In this document: in pieces, positions 1-13,100 of the stretch
How positions within the stretch are numbered: position 1 is the first letter of the stretch
Layout: every line of letters starts with the position of its first letter
Assembly: GCA_943704495.1 (NCBI GenBank)
Contig: CALSCR010002080.1
Coordinates: 1 to 28,624 of the forward strand
Direction: 5' to 3'
Length of the DNA stretch: 28,624 bases
Source of the DNA: Pigoraptor chileana
Lineage: Eukaryota > Opisthokonta > Filasterea
Notes under the pieces: model-generated
The model's input: only the letters and a program-made list of their open reading frames with translations
The model's database searches: none
What the model was told of the DNA's origin: nothing
Position numbers and translations under genes: made by a program

Positions 1-215
1 GGAGGGGGCTTTCCGAGAGAGGGCGAATGAAGGGTGACAGTCGAGTCAAGCCCCTCAACCCAAATACTGCAGATTTGCAGTCAACTATCTTGCAATCTAC
101 GGAGTGTTTGCGGTATTTGGAGCGACATAAACAAGCGTCGCAATAATTAAAGCATTGATGCAATGCATTGCGATGCGATGGAACGGGACGACAGAATGAG
201 CTACCAAGCACACAC
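1..215 (-). other. Intron (or intron plus next exon) of the giant minus-strand gene
   Basis: A GT donor lies just left of position 216, so the minus-strand gene continues beyond the window here. The PPC-like domain is cut in mid-fold at that donor, so at least one more exon must follow. I could not identify a convincing acceptor and exon in these 215 bases. Short open stretches exist near the edge but none continues the fold recognisably. Confidence 0.5.
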
Positions 216-1140
216 CTGGGAACACGTGGATGATGCTGTCAAAGGCATCGTTGCCGTCGCCGCACATGCTGGCCGTCATGCGGAATCCCGTGCCTCTCAC
301 AGTCATCCAATAACCTGCACCGACCGACGCAATTGCCCCCTGAGTGGTCTCATTCCAGTCGCTGGGCGTGCAGCGGATGTCAAACGCTGCAAATGATTGC
401 GCGCTAAGCACGCCCGACGCCGACTGCATTACGGGTGATCCGGGGGGCGCCAGTGGAAGGGCAAAGGACAGTGGCTGTGCATATGCACACTGTGTGCCGG
501 TGATAAAGCACACAAATCCCGGGCCTGCAAAGCCCGTATTACACGAGCACCGGAAGGATCCGGGAGTGTTGACGCACGTTGCATTTCCGTCGCAAAGAGT
601 CATGTTTTGTGTCAGCGCAACGGCGCACTCGTCAACCTCATTGCACGTAACTCCGTCGCCCTCGTAGCCCTGGTCGCACGAGCAGTCGCGGTCTGTGCAC
701 GTTGAAAACACGCTGTGGCATCCCGTGGCCTCGCCGTGGCCGTTGCCAATCAGCCCGTCCTTGCAGTCGCACAGAAATTCACCAATCGTGTTGGTGCACG
801 TGGCACTGCACAAAGAGAACATTCGCAAATCGGAGTGCTCTTGGTCGTCAGTAGCAACGATTGAGACGAGTGGAGGCGACTATCGGTATGAAGTGCGAGT
901 TATCAGGCACCAATAGACATAAAGTGCTTAGTGCGTATATGCCCGAACTACCCTCCTCCTTATCCCTACCCGTCTCCTTGCACATACACGCACTCACAAA
1001 CCCTCCCCCCTACCCTCCCCGTACCCACCGCGAGTGGCAATCGTCAATGCCCTCCGCGCACTCGTCAATGTCGTCACAAGTGGCGTTGGTGGCGTCAGTA
1101 AAGCGGAATCCGTCGCGGCACTGGAACAGAGGAAGGTTGA
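216..1140 (-). other. EGF modules (incl. calcium-binding) followed by PPC-like beta domain
   Basis: The end of exon 9 reads CDDIDECAEGIDDC, a calcium-binding EGF start, split by an intron at 838-1024. Exon 10 continues with CTNTIGEFLCDC, then a short TCTDRDCSCDQGYEGDG module, then NEVDECAVAL...CVNTPGSFRCSC. After these, residues with GYWMTVRGTGFRMTASMC and FDSIIHVFPG match the PPC-type fold, in which a YWFxVxGTG strand leads to a FDTxLxVFxG strand. The domain is cut off by the donor at 215, where its second cysteine half should follow. Confidence 0.75.
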
Positions 1141-4100
1141 GCCCCTCGAGCACAAACTCCCACGGGTGCGGCTGCATTGGCGTGCTCTCGTTGCACACTG
1201 CACGCCAGTCCTCCCTGCATGGAACGTATACTGCGCCGGGGAGTGCGATTGGAGAAAACCCAACGACGTCTGCCTTGCCTTGCTTAGTGCCCACACCAAC
1301 CTCATAGCCGACGATGGGCGCGCGGAAATCTGCAAACGGCACAAATTCGCACAGAATGCGGGCGGCGCTGTCCAGGGGCGTGCGAATCCGTTTGACAAGT
1401 GCCGACGCCTGCACGTTGTCCGGGATGAGCGTTGCATTCGCCAAGAGGTCTGTGTATACGTGGATGCGAATCATGGCCGCCGTAATAACAGGGCCGCCGG
1501 TGAGTCCCTGCACGGGGATGCCGTCGACGGCAAAGTATGTCGACAGCGACTTGACTTCGAACTGATACTCGTGAACGTCCGCGGACGGGTCAAAGTTAAC
1601 CTTGACATAGGTGAATGACACAGTGCGCTTTGCGGCGTTTGCGTGCCACGCGACCACATTGCCGCTTGCTCCGCCAGAGGCATTCCCGTAAAACAGAAGG
1701 CCGATGCCGTAGTCAAGCTGCGCCGCCCGTGATTCCACATACGGAATGTTCGCCAGATCAGGAGCAAAATCAACCTGTCCTGGAGAGTTTGGTTCGGAAT
1801 TCCACACGGCAAACGACGTGATGAGGCCGTATGCGCCGGGGACGCGCATGGACACAGCATACACGCCCTCCGAAGCCCCTTTGGCGCTCTCAACCATTCC
1901 CGATGTGAGCACAGCGCCAGACAGAAGCTGCGCGTACAGCATGAGGCCCTCTGCACGCATTACCGCACGGCCTGCCTCGTATGCGCCACCGTTGCGGCGT
2001 CCTCCGCGAGCAACCCACGACTCAACCCCTTTACGAAGCACAAAGTCGTCGATGCGGTGGTCGCAGAAATCGTCGTGGAGAATGTTCGATTCGAGGACAG
2101 TGAATCGCAGCCGCTTTTCGGTGCTTTGGTACTCGTCGTCGAGCGCGGCGACGACAGAGCCATCAAACACACGACCGGCGGTGGGTGGCGTCACAGTGAC
2201 GAGAATGGGTTCCGATTCAGCGGTCGTGGTGAGGCCGGCGCCGTTTGTTGCGACCACGCGGACAATGAATAGGCCATCGCCGCTGAGGGGCGCAACCACC
2301 GCATATCCGCCGAGTGCGCCCGAGACAGTCGCTTCAACCGAGACGGGAGTGCGGACGGGGGAGCCGTACGACGGTGTGTTGAATACGCGCATGCGGTAAG
2401 ATGTGATGCCGCTCTCGGGGTCGGCGAATCCCGTCCAGCTGACGTTGACCATGTTAGGGTCCGATCCGAAGACGAGAACATCCTGCAAAAAGCCGCTTGA
2501 AGTCACGAGGCGCACAGTGCCTGTTGTTGGGGGCGTCGGGTCGATGATGACGCCACTCGACACGCTTACAGCCGACAAACCCGCGTCGTTAGTCGCGCGG
2601 ACGACAGCATAGTAGACGGTGCCATCTGTCTTTAACGAGAGACCAGTGAGGGATGCGGAGCTGTTGAGCGCGGCGGAGGTGTAGTTGAGAACATCAAATG
2701 CAGTGCCGATCGTGTCGGCAGAGGTCATGTTGACGCCTGCACTGCTCGTAAAGATGCCCCAGTCGAATCGCACAATGTCGAGGAAAGGATCGAAAAATCC
2801 TGACCACCGCGCCCATAGTGTGTCGGTTGCAGCCTGGTACATGACATCGTCAGCGCTCGCGCCGTCACTCACAACGCCGGCGACGGGCGACACGCCGACG
2901 CCGACCTTCACTCCGTCCGAAGTGGCCACTGCAACGGCTCCGGCGGGATTAACGGCGCGCACGCTCGCATAGTAGGTGCGCAGTGCGGTGAGTTTTTCGG
3001 TGAACGTCGTTTTGAACGTAGTAGCACTTCCGACGTCCGTCCACTTGAGCGTGTCGTCGACAAGGCCTTGCGACAGCGTCCCAATGGCAACCATGTACGT
3101 CAGCTCACGCCCCTTGGGCTCCACGAATCCAGACCACGAAAACGCGACAGATGACACCGAGCCTTGAAAAGATATGTCGACGCCCTCGGTGGGTCCGTCA
3201 AACACGCGGCCGGGGGTCGGGGCGATCGAGTCGACAATGACGCCATCGGACGTCACGATAGATTCCAGGCCGAGGTTGTTCACAACCACGACCGACGCGT
3301 AATATCTCGCGCCTTCTCTCAATTGAATGCCGAAAACGCTGGCAGATCGCGCCAAGGCCGTTGACGTGTAGTTTGTGACAGCAATGCCGTCTCCGCGGAA
3401 CAGAGCCCACCGATACTCAAGCACGCCACACGCATCCTCCACGTACCAGCTGCACGCATAATCTTCAGCCGACGTCTGCACCTGTGCGTCCACGGAGCCT
3501 GATCCGTCCCACACGACAGAGTACACGATTGAGCGTCCCTTCGCAACAACCGTGACGCCGTTTGACACAGATGTTGTCGCCAAACCAGCAAAGTTGAATG
3601 CGGTCACCGACACATAGTACGTCCCGTTCACCTGGAGGTCAAATTCAAAGTGCACCGACGCGTGTGTGCTCCGCCCAACATTGACGGGCCCACGCGTGAT
3701 CGGGAGTGACCGCGCATCCGCCGGCCCGCGTCCGTACACAGACACCTCGTAGTGTGCAATGCCGTCGCCGGGATAGTCGGGGTCACTGAATCCCTCCCAC
3801 GTCGTCATGATGAAGCGCGTCGACAGCTGGCACGTGGCGTCGTCCGTGGGGGCGCCAAGAAGGGCGGGATTGTTTGTCTGCTTGGCCACGCGGCCCGGAA
3901 GCGGCGCGGTGCGGTCGACAAGTGTCCCCGAGGACACGGCAGACTGCTCCATGCCGATGCCGTTGCGGGCGACAACAACCGCATAGTACGTGTGACCGTC
4001 GGTGAAGTTGAGGCCAGAGACACTGTAGCGCTGGCTGACACCAAGACTGGATGCCGGCACATACAATATTTCCGAACCACCGATTGAGGCTCCAACGGCA

Positions 4101-7100
4101 AGAGAGTAAGACACCTGATGATATTTAAATGCGAGTGACATTTAACGAAGCATGCATCAGCCGCAGCACAAAGTCCATAATCACAACAGGTCACTCTGCG
4201 CCAATCATTGCAAGGCACGGTGAACGGAGAGGGCACGATGCACAAACACAAGCAGAGTCCGTGCATATATATATGTACATACATACCACGGTGGATTCAT
4301 AGTCTCCGAATCCGAGCCAAGAACACTCAAAAGGCGTGCTATCCGAAGTGAGGACTTCCGGGCATCGCACAAGGCCGGTGAATGGGACGGTGGTGTCCAT
4401 GGCAACGCCTGACGTGTGGGCCCACTCACTCGCGAGCCCATTGATGCCAAACGCGCGCACAGAGAAGAGCACAGCCTCGCCAGCGCGCGGCTTCCGTCCG
4501 CTCACGGGCGTGAGTTCAAGCGACGAAAGCACAGTGTGCACGGCATCAAAGTATGTGCTGTCCGAGGGAGCCCGTCCGACGGCGTACTCGTAGTCATTAA
4601 CGCCCAATAGTGTGTCGGAATACTGCCAGTCGCAACGCAGCTCCGGCAGGCTAACAAAACGGGCGGTCCCATCAGTCAGCGACACGAGGGTGGGTGCCCG
4701 CGTGTGCACAATGACGCCATTGGACTCCGCCCAAAGCGTATCGTCTTCGTCTGCGCGAATGGCCTTCACGGTGACCTGATACTCCTCGCCCTGCATCAGT
4801 GGAAGCGGAAGCTGCACCTGGCCGCTGCCCTGCCCGTCGATCGAGATGGCGGCGCTCGTGTATTCCTGGACATTGCGAGTGTCGCCGGGCGCGCTCTTTG
4901 TCCTCACGCCCCACAAGTAGTGGGTGATTGGAACAATCCGGCTCACCCATCCACTGAACCGCGCCGTAATCGTAGTCTTGCCAGACTGGAAATAGGCGTC
5001 GTCGAACGTCGGCCCGTCAAACACAAATCCAGCAGTTGGCTGCTGCACGATCATAAAACCGCTCGACAGAGCGACGAGCGAGCGCATTCCGACTCCATTC
5101 GTTACGTATGCCGCAAAGAAATACTTGTCGTTCTCCACCAACGCAAAGCCATCCACAGGGACAGAAACAATCGTGCGGCCAGACAGCGACGCTGACACAT
5201 TGACCGCAGCAACGAGCTGTGCGGCGTTTGCGTTCGACGGCTCGCCCCAGTAGAGCATTGCCCCGATTTGAATGACGCCACTCTCGTCGTCGGATGCATC
5301 CACCTGGCAGTAGAGCGCCTTTTGCGACGTTTCCACAAGATCAACATCTTCTTTTCCGGCGCCATCCCACAGACTGTTGAGCACGGGAGGCGTGGAATCA
5401 AGGCCGAAATTGGGGGTCGTGCGGGTGGAGAACATTCCCGCGTTGTTGCTTGCGCGCACCGCAAAAGCATAGAACATACCATCGCGAAGACACGACGACG
5501 CAGGACACGTGACCGACCCGCGGACAACGCGCGCGGATCGGAGTGCCGATTCGCTGGCGCCGACGTCGGGAGTGCTGGGAGTGTAGTCGATCACAGTGGC
5601 GCCCGTCTGTAGGGTGAGCATCCATTCGACCGTCGCAAGGCCTGACTCCGGGTCCTCCACGGCAAACAGCAGCCGCACAGGATACGTGGGATCGACAAAG
5701 ACAATGCCGGCGCTTGGGTCGGTGCCCTCGACACCGAGGAACGTGAAGACGGGCGGCGTGTTGTCGACAATGACACCGTTGGTGCTTGCTGTTGAAGTCG
5801 CGCCCGCGCCGTTTTCAGCCATGAGAACAATCACGTACATGCGACCGAGAACAAGCATGAGATTGTAGTTGGCAAACGACGTGGCGGCCTGTGGAATGAG
5901 CACAAACCCCTCGTCGTCCATTCCGCGAAGATACACGGTCGTGTTTGTGGTCACATCTCGCACCTGGAGGGAAAGCCGCGGCAGAGTGCAGTACAGATGC
6001 ACGTAACCAGTCAATATACATACCATGTGTCCGCAGCATAATGCATGGTGAGTGAGTGTGACTAAGAACAGGCACACATGTGCTCGATGCGAGAATTTTC
6101 GCACAAAGTCGCAGGTGCCCACTCTAACAAACGTTGAGGCAAAACAGCACCAGACCTCAACCCACCGATGCCTTCAGAAGCACAATGTCGGACTCTGGAT
6201 CGGAAAACGGTGCATCCCATGCGGCTTCAATGGAGGAGAGGTGCGGCTGGTACTTGATGTCGCCGGTGGCGTCTGGTCCGTCGGCGACCGTCGATGGAAT
6301 GACGGGCGGAGTGATGTCCACAGTGATGCCGTCACTGCACACCGCCACCCACTTGACGCGGCCCTGGCCTTGCTTCACGCCATTGTACGCAAGGACCATG
6401 CTGTAGTAGGTCCTCCCGTGGTCGAGGGAAGCGTTGACAGTCTGCTTGGAACCAACGGTCACGGTGGCGTTTCCCGCATCGCCCTCGAGCGGAATAAATG
6501 TGAGCGGATTGCATGCGCCGCGATCTGCGGTGTGCGTTCAATATTAGAAATTGATTTATGAAATATCCAAACCAGTACCGTTTGGACAATATGTGCAATA
6601 CAAAGCAAATGTTGTTGCAGTCACCCCACACACACACACACCACACATGCACACATACACATACATATGTAGCATGGTGCCATTCATACCGTGAGTAACC
6701 CTGATTCATACTCACTTGTGCCAAAAACAACCTTGTAGTATGCAATCCCCGTCTCAAGGTCCCTGAACCCGGACCATGCCGAGCTGAGGCTGTCCGCGAA
6801 GCTCTGAAACCTCCTCACAATGTTTACGTTATCGCCGTCGCGCACTACTCCAGGCTCCGGGGGCGTCACATCAATGATGAAGGACTCGGCTATCACAAAC
6901 TTGCGCAGGCCCACACGGTTCAAAATCACGACCTTCGGAAAAAGGCGGACACCGCTGGGAATAGCGAGAGGAATGGTCAGCGAGGTCGTCTGCGGGCCGT
7001 ATGTTGTCAACGGAAGGACGGCGTCGTCGCTTGCTGTGTAGCCGAGTCCGAAGATAAACGCATCGACAGGGGGAGAGGCGTAGTCCCACGCGTCCCACGT

Positions 7101-10100
7101 GACCGTCAGCTGCACAAAATCCTCGTCATATGTTGCAAATACATTGTCGATCATGGGCGGTGTCAGGTCAATGAAGTATGCGCGCGTGCACACGGTAGTC
7201 GTCAACCCGACCTCGTTTGTGGCGCGAACGCTGACAAAATACTCTCCCTCGGTCAGCGGCGTGTCGTCAAGGAATTCGCGGACGTGAATAAACGCCGATC
7301 CTGACGCTCCTGCGACGAGCCGCGACGCAGCGTCCTTGCCCAGGAAGGGATCCCGCCAAGGCATGATATCCCCTGCATTGCACTCTGTCCGTGACAGGCA
7401 CCATGCATACGAGACCACGTGTGTTTCGGGATCGGTGAACGGGGACCAAGACGCTGCGACTGACTTTGTAAGACCTGTGTAGTCCGTGTGGATGCCCACA
7501 TCTAGTCCGTTGTATATCATCGAGGCATCGCCCTGCGGGGGCGTAAAGTCGACAAGCGTCCCCGCCGATGCGATGGCGCTCCATCCGACAAGGCTTTTTG
7601 CGCGCACGCTAAAGTAGTACGTCCTGCCGTGGCTCAACCGACCGCCAAGCGACGAGCTGCCGATACTTCCAGAGACGGACGTCGTCTGCGCATCGAGCGA
7701 CACGGACGTCCAGGGAATGACATCGGCCATCTCCTGGCCTGTGCCAAGTGCCCACTCGACGGAAAACAGCGTGGCGCGGTCGGTTACGGTGTAAGTCGCG
7801 AACATTTCGCTTGGGTGCGACTGTGCGGCATTCGCGGCGGCAACGGTGATGAGGGGCACATCCAACTGCCAGAAAATGGACCCCAGTTTGACGACAGACT
7901 CGGTGTTCTGCTGATTGGTCACACGCAGTGAAATGTACGCCGTAAAGCTGTTTGGCGCCAGCATCGGCGCCCGAATCGACGCGCCCCCCACCGTCGTGTA
8001 ACCGACAACATCCGTGCCGCCGGGACTCGATCCAACGGCGTATTCTACCGATTTGATGCCCGTCTCGGGGTCGTCCGCCACAAACTCGACCACCAAATCA
8101 TTCTGCGATTCCTGCCGTGGGGTGACTGCCTTCGGTTTGCCCACTGCCACCGGGCCGGCAATGACGGGGCCCGTGGGGTCCCTCTGCACATTGCTCATCG
8201 AGATGATGGCCGGCCATTTGAGCTTCGCGAGTTGGAACGTCCAAATGTCGTACGAAAACACGTTGTACCACTTGAAGAGACCGTTGGCCTCGAGAAAGCA
8301 CGAGAATGTCAGCGTCAGAGGGAGAATTTCCAGATCCACGACAATGGTCACGTTTCGTATCTTTGCAAACGACACCAAACCGCGTCCAATCGCCATTGTG
8401 TCCATGAGCGTTCCAGCGAGACGCACGCCACCCCGGAAGAGAGCAATGCCGACGCTCACTGAGAGCGTGATACCCGCCGCAAGCCGGGGTGCAAGCCGGC
8501 CCTCGCCCGACTGCGTCAGCAAACACACCTTCAAGCCGTAGTATATGCCGAATGTGGCGGTGATATCAAGTTGGAACCCAATCTGCAAAGGGCCCACGGG
8601 CCAAACAGCCTCAACGTGGAAGACAACTTCCGTCCTGGAAACACGTGTGTGGTGTGTGGTGTGTGGTGTGAGGTGTGTGGTGAGTGGTTAGACATCAACA
8701 GGAGTGGGGGGAGGGGGGGTCAAGAGACGGCAGCGTATGCATGGGCGCACTCTTTCACCTCGTTTGCCTTAAATAATTCTCATACATCGCATGCATAGAG
8801 CCCATCCGACGAATGCAGACAAGGAGCACGAGCCAAGACTTATCGAATCTAACAACTCACTTTTGGAAAAGAGGCTGCAGCTCTCCAGTATCCATGCACA
8901 TGTCTGGAATATTTGTGAGCTCCTTCGAGCAGACATCCTCTTGGTTGGTCGTGTCGTCGTCCGCGCGCGCCTTCTTTCCCCTGTTCTTCACCTTGTCTGC
9001 GAGATCTCCCACGAAATCGAGAATGGGTTTGGATGGCACGACGGTGAAGAATAAAAACTGAAGGAAGACCTCGTTCTCGCTCACCACAGGCGCAAAAGAG
9101 GGGTAGCGGGCGGGAAGATAGACAGTCGGGTCGACATATTCGACATCCTCATCGGGACTGTTAGGGTCCCTCGCGTCAACGTCCTTACGCTTGTACATGG
9201 ACACGTGGATGAAAGGTACGCTGCATTCGGCGTGCTTGTCGAGGGCACGTGCAATCACCTGTCCCTCCTTCACATCTGCAAAGTTGCGATTATCCGACGC
9301 GCCGGTCTCCGTCTTTCCAGTGGGATCGACGTGAAGAATATCAACAACCCATCCTTTCCAGGATCCTGCGTTGCCTTCAATCTGAATGGATCCGAGAAAG
9401 GCGTCGCCAAGAAGAGAGCGAGTGACAATCCCCGAAAACGGCGCGACGATGCTTTGTCCGCCGCGCACTACGAGGTCAACGCCGGGCTTTGGGCAGTCGA
9501 GGTCGCGTCCGCAGAATATGGCCTGATCTTTGTCGCTCATGGCACTGGGATCCACGACGCCGCCTGCTGGATAGACACCAGTACATCCGCACTTGCCGCA
9601 GCATCCGGTCACTCTCTCATTCAAGCGACAGCACTTTGATTCTGGAGTGCTTGAGCACGATCGAACTTGGTCGGGAAAGAGTTTGTTGAACTTGGTGCTG
9701 AACAGGCGCTTGATGCTCATAATGACGCCAGCGTACCTGTGAGCGTCAACCAGAGGACGGCAGTCGACACGCACATGCACACACAACAACGCAAAAGTGC
9801 AGCCAGTCAGCGAAATGAGATCAGAAGTGGAGTAGGAACAAATGAACTAACCACAGCATATCCTCTCGGGAGGGGATTCGGGCTAAACCTGAAATTTAAA
9901 TTATTTCAGTGCCCCCGAAGGACGTTTTCTTAGACGAATTAAAATTGCGCAGTGAGATCCCACCAGTTCTTCATAATTGTGCCGAAATTCTTGACGGCGT
10001 ACGAAGCGTCCTCCAGTTTGTCCCAGATTGCGTCACGAACCGCACTATATCCGTTGCCGATTTTATCAGTGAAAGTGACAGATGGGTCATCCGGGGGGTC

Positions 10101-13100
10101 GCCCTCTGTGATGCCGGCAAAATAGGAGTCGATCTGCGCCCACCGCTGCGCAAACGTGCTCTCTGCACAATGAACAACAGCATTCAGCAACCGCACGAAT
10201 ATGGTTAGTGTGTGCATAAAAAGGCGCTGTCGTCACCTCCATGTACATGCCGGACCCCCTCCCCACCCGCCCCCCTCTCTCTCTTCTCCGTATGCAGCAA
10301 AATTGCAGGCTCGCTATTCAGTGGCACGTGCGCACACACACACCTCCGTTGACACCCCAGAGGGTCCGTGCGTCCATAATGGCAACCCACGCCGAGAAGC
10401 CAGCCTTTACAACTGAGACGGCGCTTATCGTTATGGAAATGACGGCAGAGATGGGGCAGTCGGACATTTTTGACACGGCCGACTTGATCATTGTGTAGGC
10501 GCTCTTTATGTTTTTGAACAGGCTGATAACGGACTTGAATACTTTAACAATCGCCTGCAGTGCGTCATGCCGGGTACAATGTACAAGTGCAAAAAAATTA
10601 ATGTAAGCGCGAGTGGTGAAGGCAAAATTGTTACCAATGCATTGGGAGTCACATTCGCATACACACTCGTGCATAAACACAAACACAGGCATATATCCGC
10701 ACGTACATACACACACATACACATGCATACTACATTACACGCACACATACACACACTACATTACACACACACGTACACACACTACATGGCACGCACACGC
10801 GTGCACGCACGCACCTTTGTGAGCTTCTTGAGCATGTCGAATTTGAGGAGCATTGCGGCAACCTTCAGCTTGATCCCCGCAAGCCCGCGGCGGCCACGCG
10901 ACAGCACCTCGGTCGAGTCGGACGACCCCTCAAACGATACAGTCACCGGCGACTCTCCTTCCTCGCCGTACATCGCCACATGCATGTCGCGACGGTCCTT
11001 GTCCGCAAAATCCGATATCAAATCCATAAACTTCTCCGCCATGTCACCAAAGTTGGTGATGGTGTTATAAACGCCGGTAACTTGGTCCTTAAGCTGCTTG
11101 AGCGCCTCGTTCACCATGTTCTTGAGCATATCAATCAGTTTGGATGGATCGAGATCGAGCAGCTTCTTCATCACATTGAGGTCGTATCCGACAAATGCAT
11201 TAAAATTGAGCCGTCCTGTTGTGTAGTACACCCACAAAAGCGAGAAAATATGAATTAGTTCAGTCGCAAATCGACGCAGCCCATGCAACATAGAAACAGA
11301 AACGCATGTGCAGTAGTTGCAGCATCATTACCTTCAGCAAACTTAAAACTCTTTCCGAAGCCGTAGATTTCGAGAAAAGCCTCGTTTTTGACATCAATTT
11401 CGAGCTTCGTCTTGAGAACGCTCGCCTCAAAGGACATACGGTTACGCAGTAGAACGACCGCACGCGCGCCGATATCCTTGTTGCCGAACCCTTTCTCATA
11501 CGAGATGGTCGGTGCGGCAAGCCCAAAGCTTATGCCGGCATCTAAAATATCGTTCAAGGAGCGGCGACGGCGAGAAGAGGCCCCGCCAAGGCCCACGTCA
11601 GCGTCGGCGTCGTTCGATCCACGCTTGCGGCGAACAGTTTCTTGGCTGTTCACAGCGTAGTCTTGCTCGTGCGTCACGGAAACGTTCTGATACAGGTGGT
11701 CGTGCAGCTCACCATAGAGAGCGTAGTCCTCGTTGTACTCGCTCCAGTTGCCCCTCAGGTGGCGGTCGAGAACTTCGTGCGCCGCGTCATCGATGGTCCT
11801 TGTGCGGGTGCGCGAGGCAAACACCTTTCGCCCCATGGCCCGCATTTCGACATCGGCGTGAAAACCAACAACTGTCGCGAGCACGTCCTCGACAGCAGCA
11901 CCCTCAAAGCGCCGTAGGGCGTTGATTGAGCTGCGGCGCACAACATTCGGGGCTTCCGCGTCGTGAATGCGTTCGGCGATGAGGGTTAGTGTGTGAGGGA
12001 TGGCAGCGTTTCCAAGAGACTCGAGAAGGACGGCTTCGTGAAGGTGCAGCGGGTGTGAGGCCAGGTCACCCGTCTCATAGTGTTGCTGCAGTGCGCGAGC
12101 GCTGCGGCGGATGGTTTCGCGGTGTGCGTTCATTTCCGCCGTCAGGTGTCGCACAATCGCAGTTGCAGATTGCGTGTCGCGGCTGTACAGTTTACCCGAC
12201 ATTGTTCCCATTGCGAGGAGAAGGCTCGTTCTCAGACTGGCGGATACGCGCGCGCGCACCGATTCGAGAGACTGGCCGTAGAGAAAGTCGAGCTCAGGGT
12301 AGCAGGCGGCTCCGATTGCGGCGGCCGTGGGTACCGACACGTCACGAAGCAAAATGACGGCAACAGAAAACGCCTCCATGTCGCGCTCGGTGGCCGTTGC
12401 AGAGAGCAGGCCGTGGCAAACGAGCAGATCCTGCGTAAACGGCGTACCCACGTGCGCCAGCGCGGACATGGTTGCCTCTTTCCGCGTCGCACCCTTGTCC
12501 GGTAGCGCAGCGTTCCCCGCATCATCAAACACAAACGACGCCAGGAGAGCAAGATCCCGCTCGGATAGTTGACGCGCGGCCTTGACAAGCGCCCCGAGGC
12601 AGTCACCCGCCTCGCGCGTGATAGACCCGCGGTAGGCCTCCATGCATTCCAGGCTTCGCATGATCGGCGGCCACCACTCCTCCTTCTCTTGATTCGCGGG
12701 CGGTGCTGTGTTCTGCTTGTTTGCGATCGAGTCTTCGACAAGTGTTTGGAGAGCCTTCGGGTCACTGAAGGCCGCAATCGACCGGCGGACCTTTCCGTCG
12801 TCTGCAGGGTGGGAGCTGTCGAGAGTGACCGTCACTGACGAGCGGAACGCGACATACACATTGGGCAGGTCGCTGTCCTGCAGGCGGGCGTCACCAGAGA
12901 GCGGGGTGCGCACCGGCATAGCCATGCGCGCACGACGGTCGGTCTCGCGACCGGCTGCATCTCCAGCCCTTCGAATGTGCTCGTAAGAGCGCGTCTCGCG
13001 AATTTCAATGTCACGGCGAAAGGACACGAGCTCTGTCTCGCGGATGGACTCGATCACACTGTCTTTGCGCAACACAACTTTCTCGTGTTCGTAATCAAGA

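Noticed and set aside
10567-11070. Plus-strand ORF rich in His and Thr
   Set aside because: Produced by CA-repeat sequence in an intron and the antisense of exon 2.
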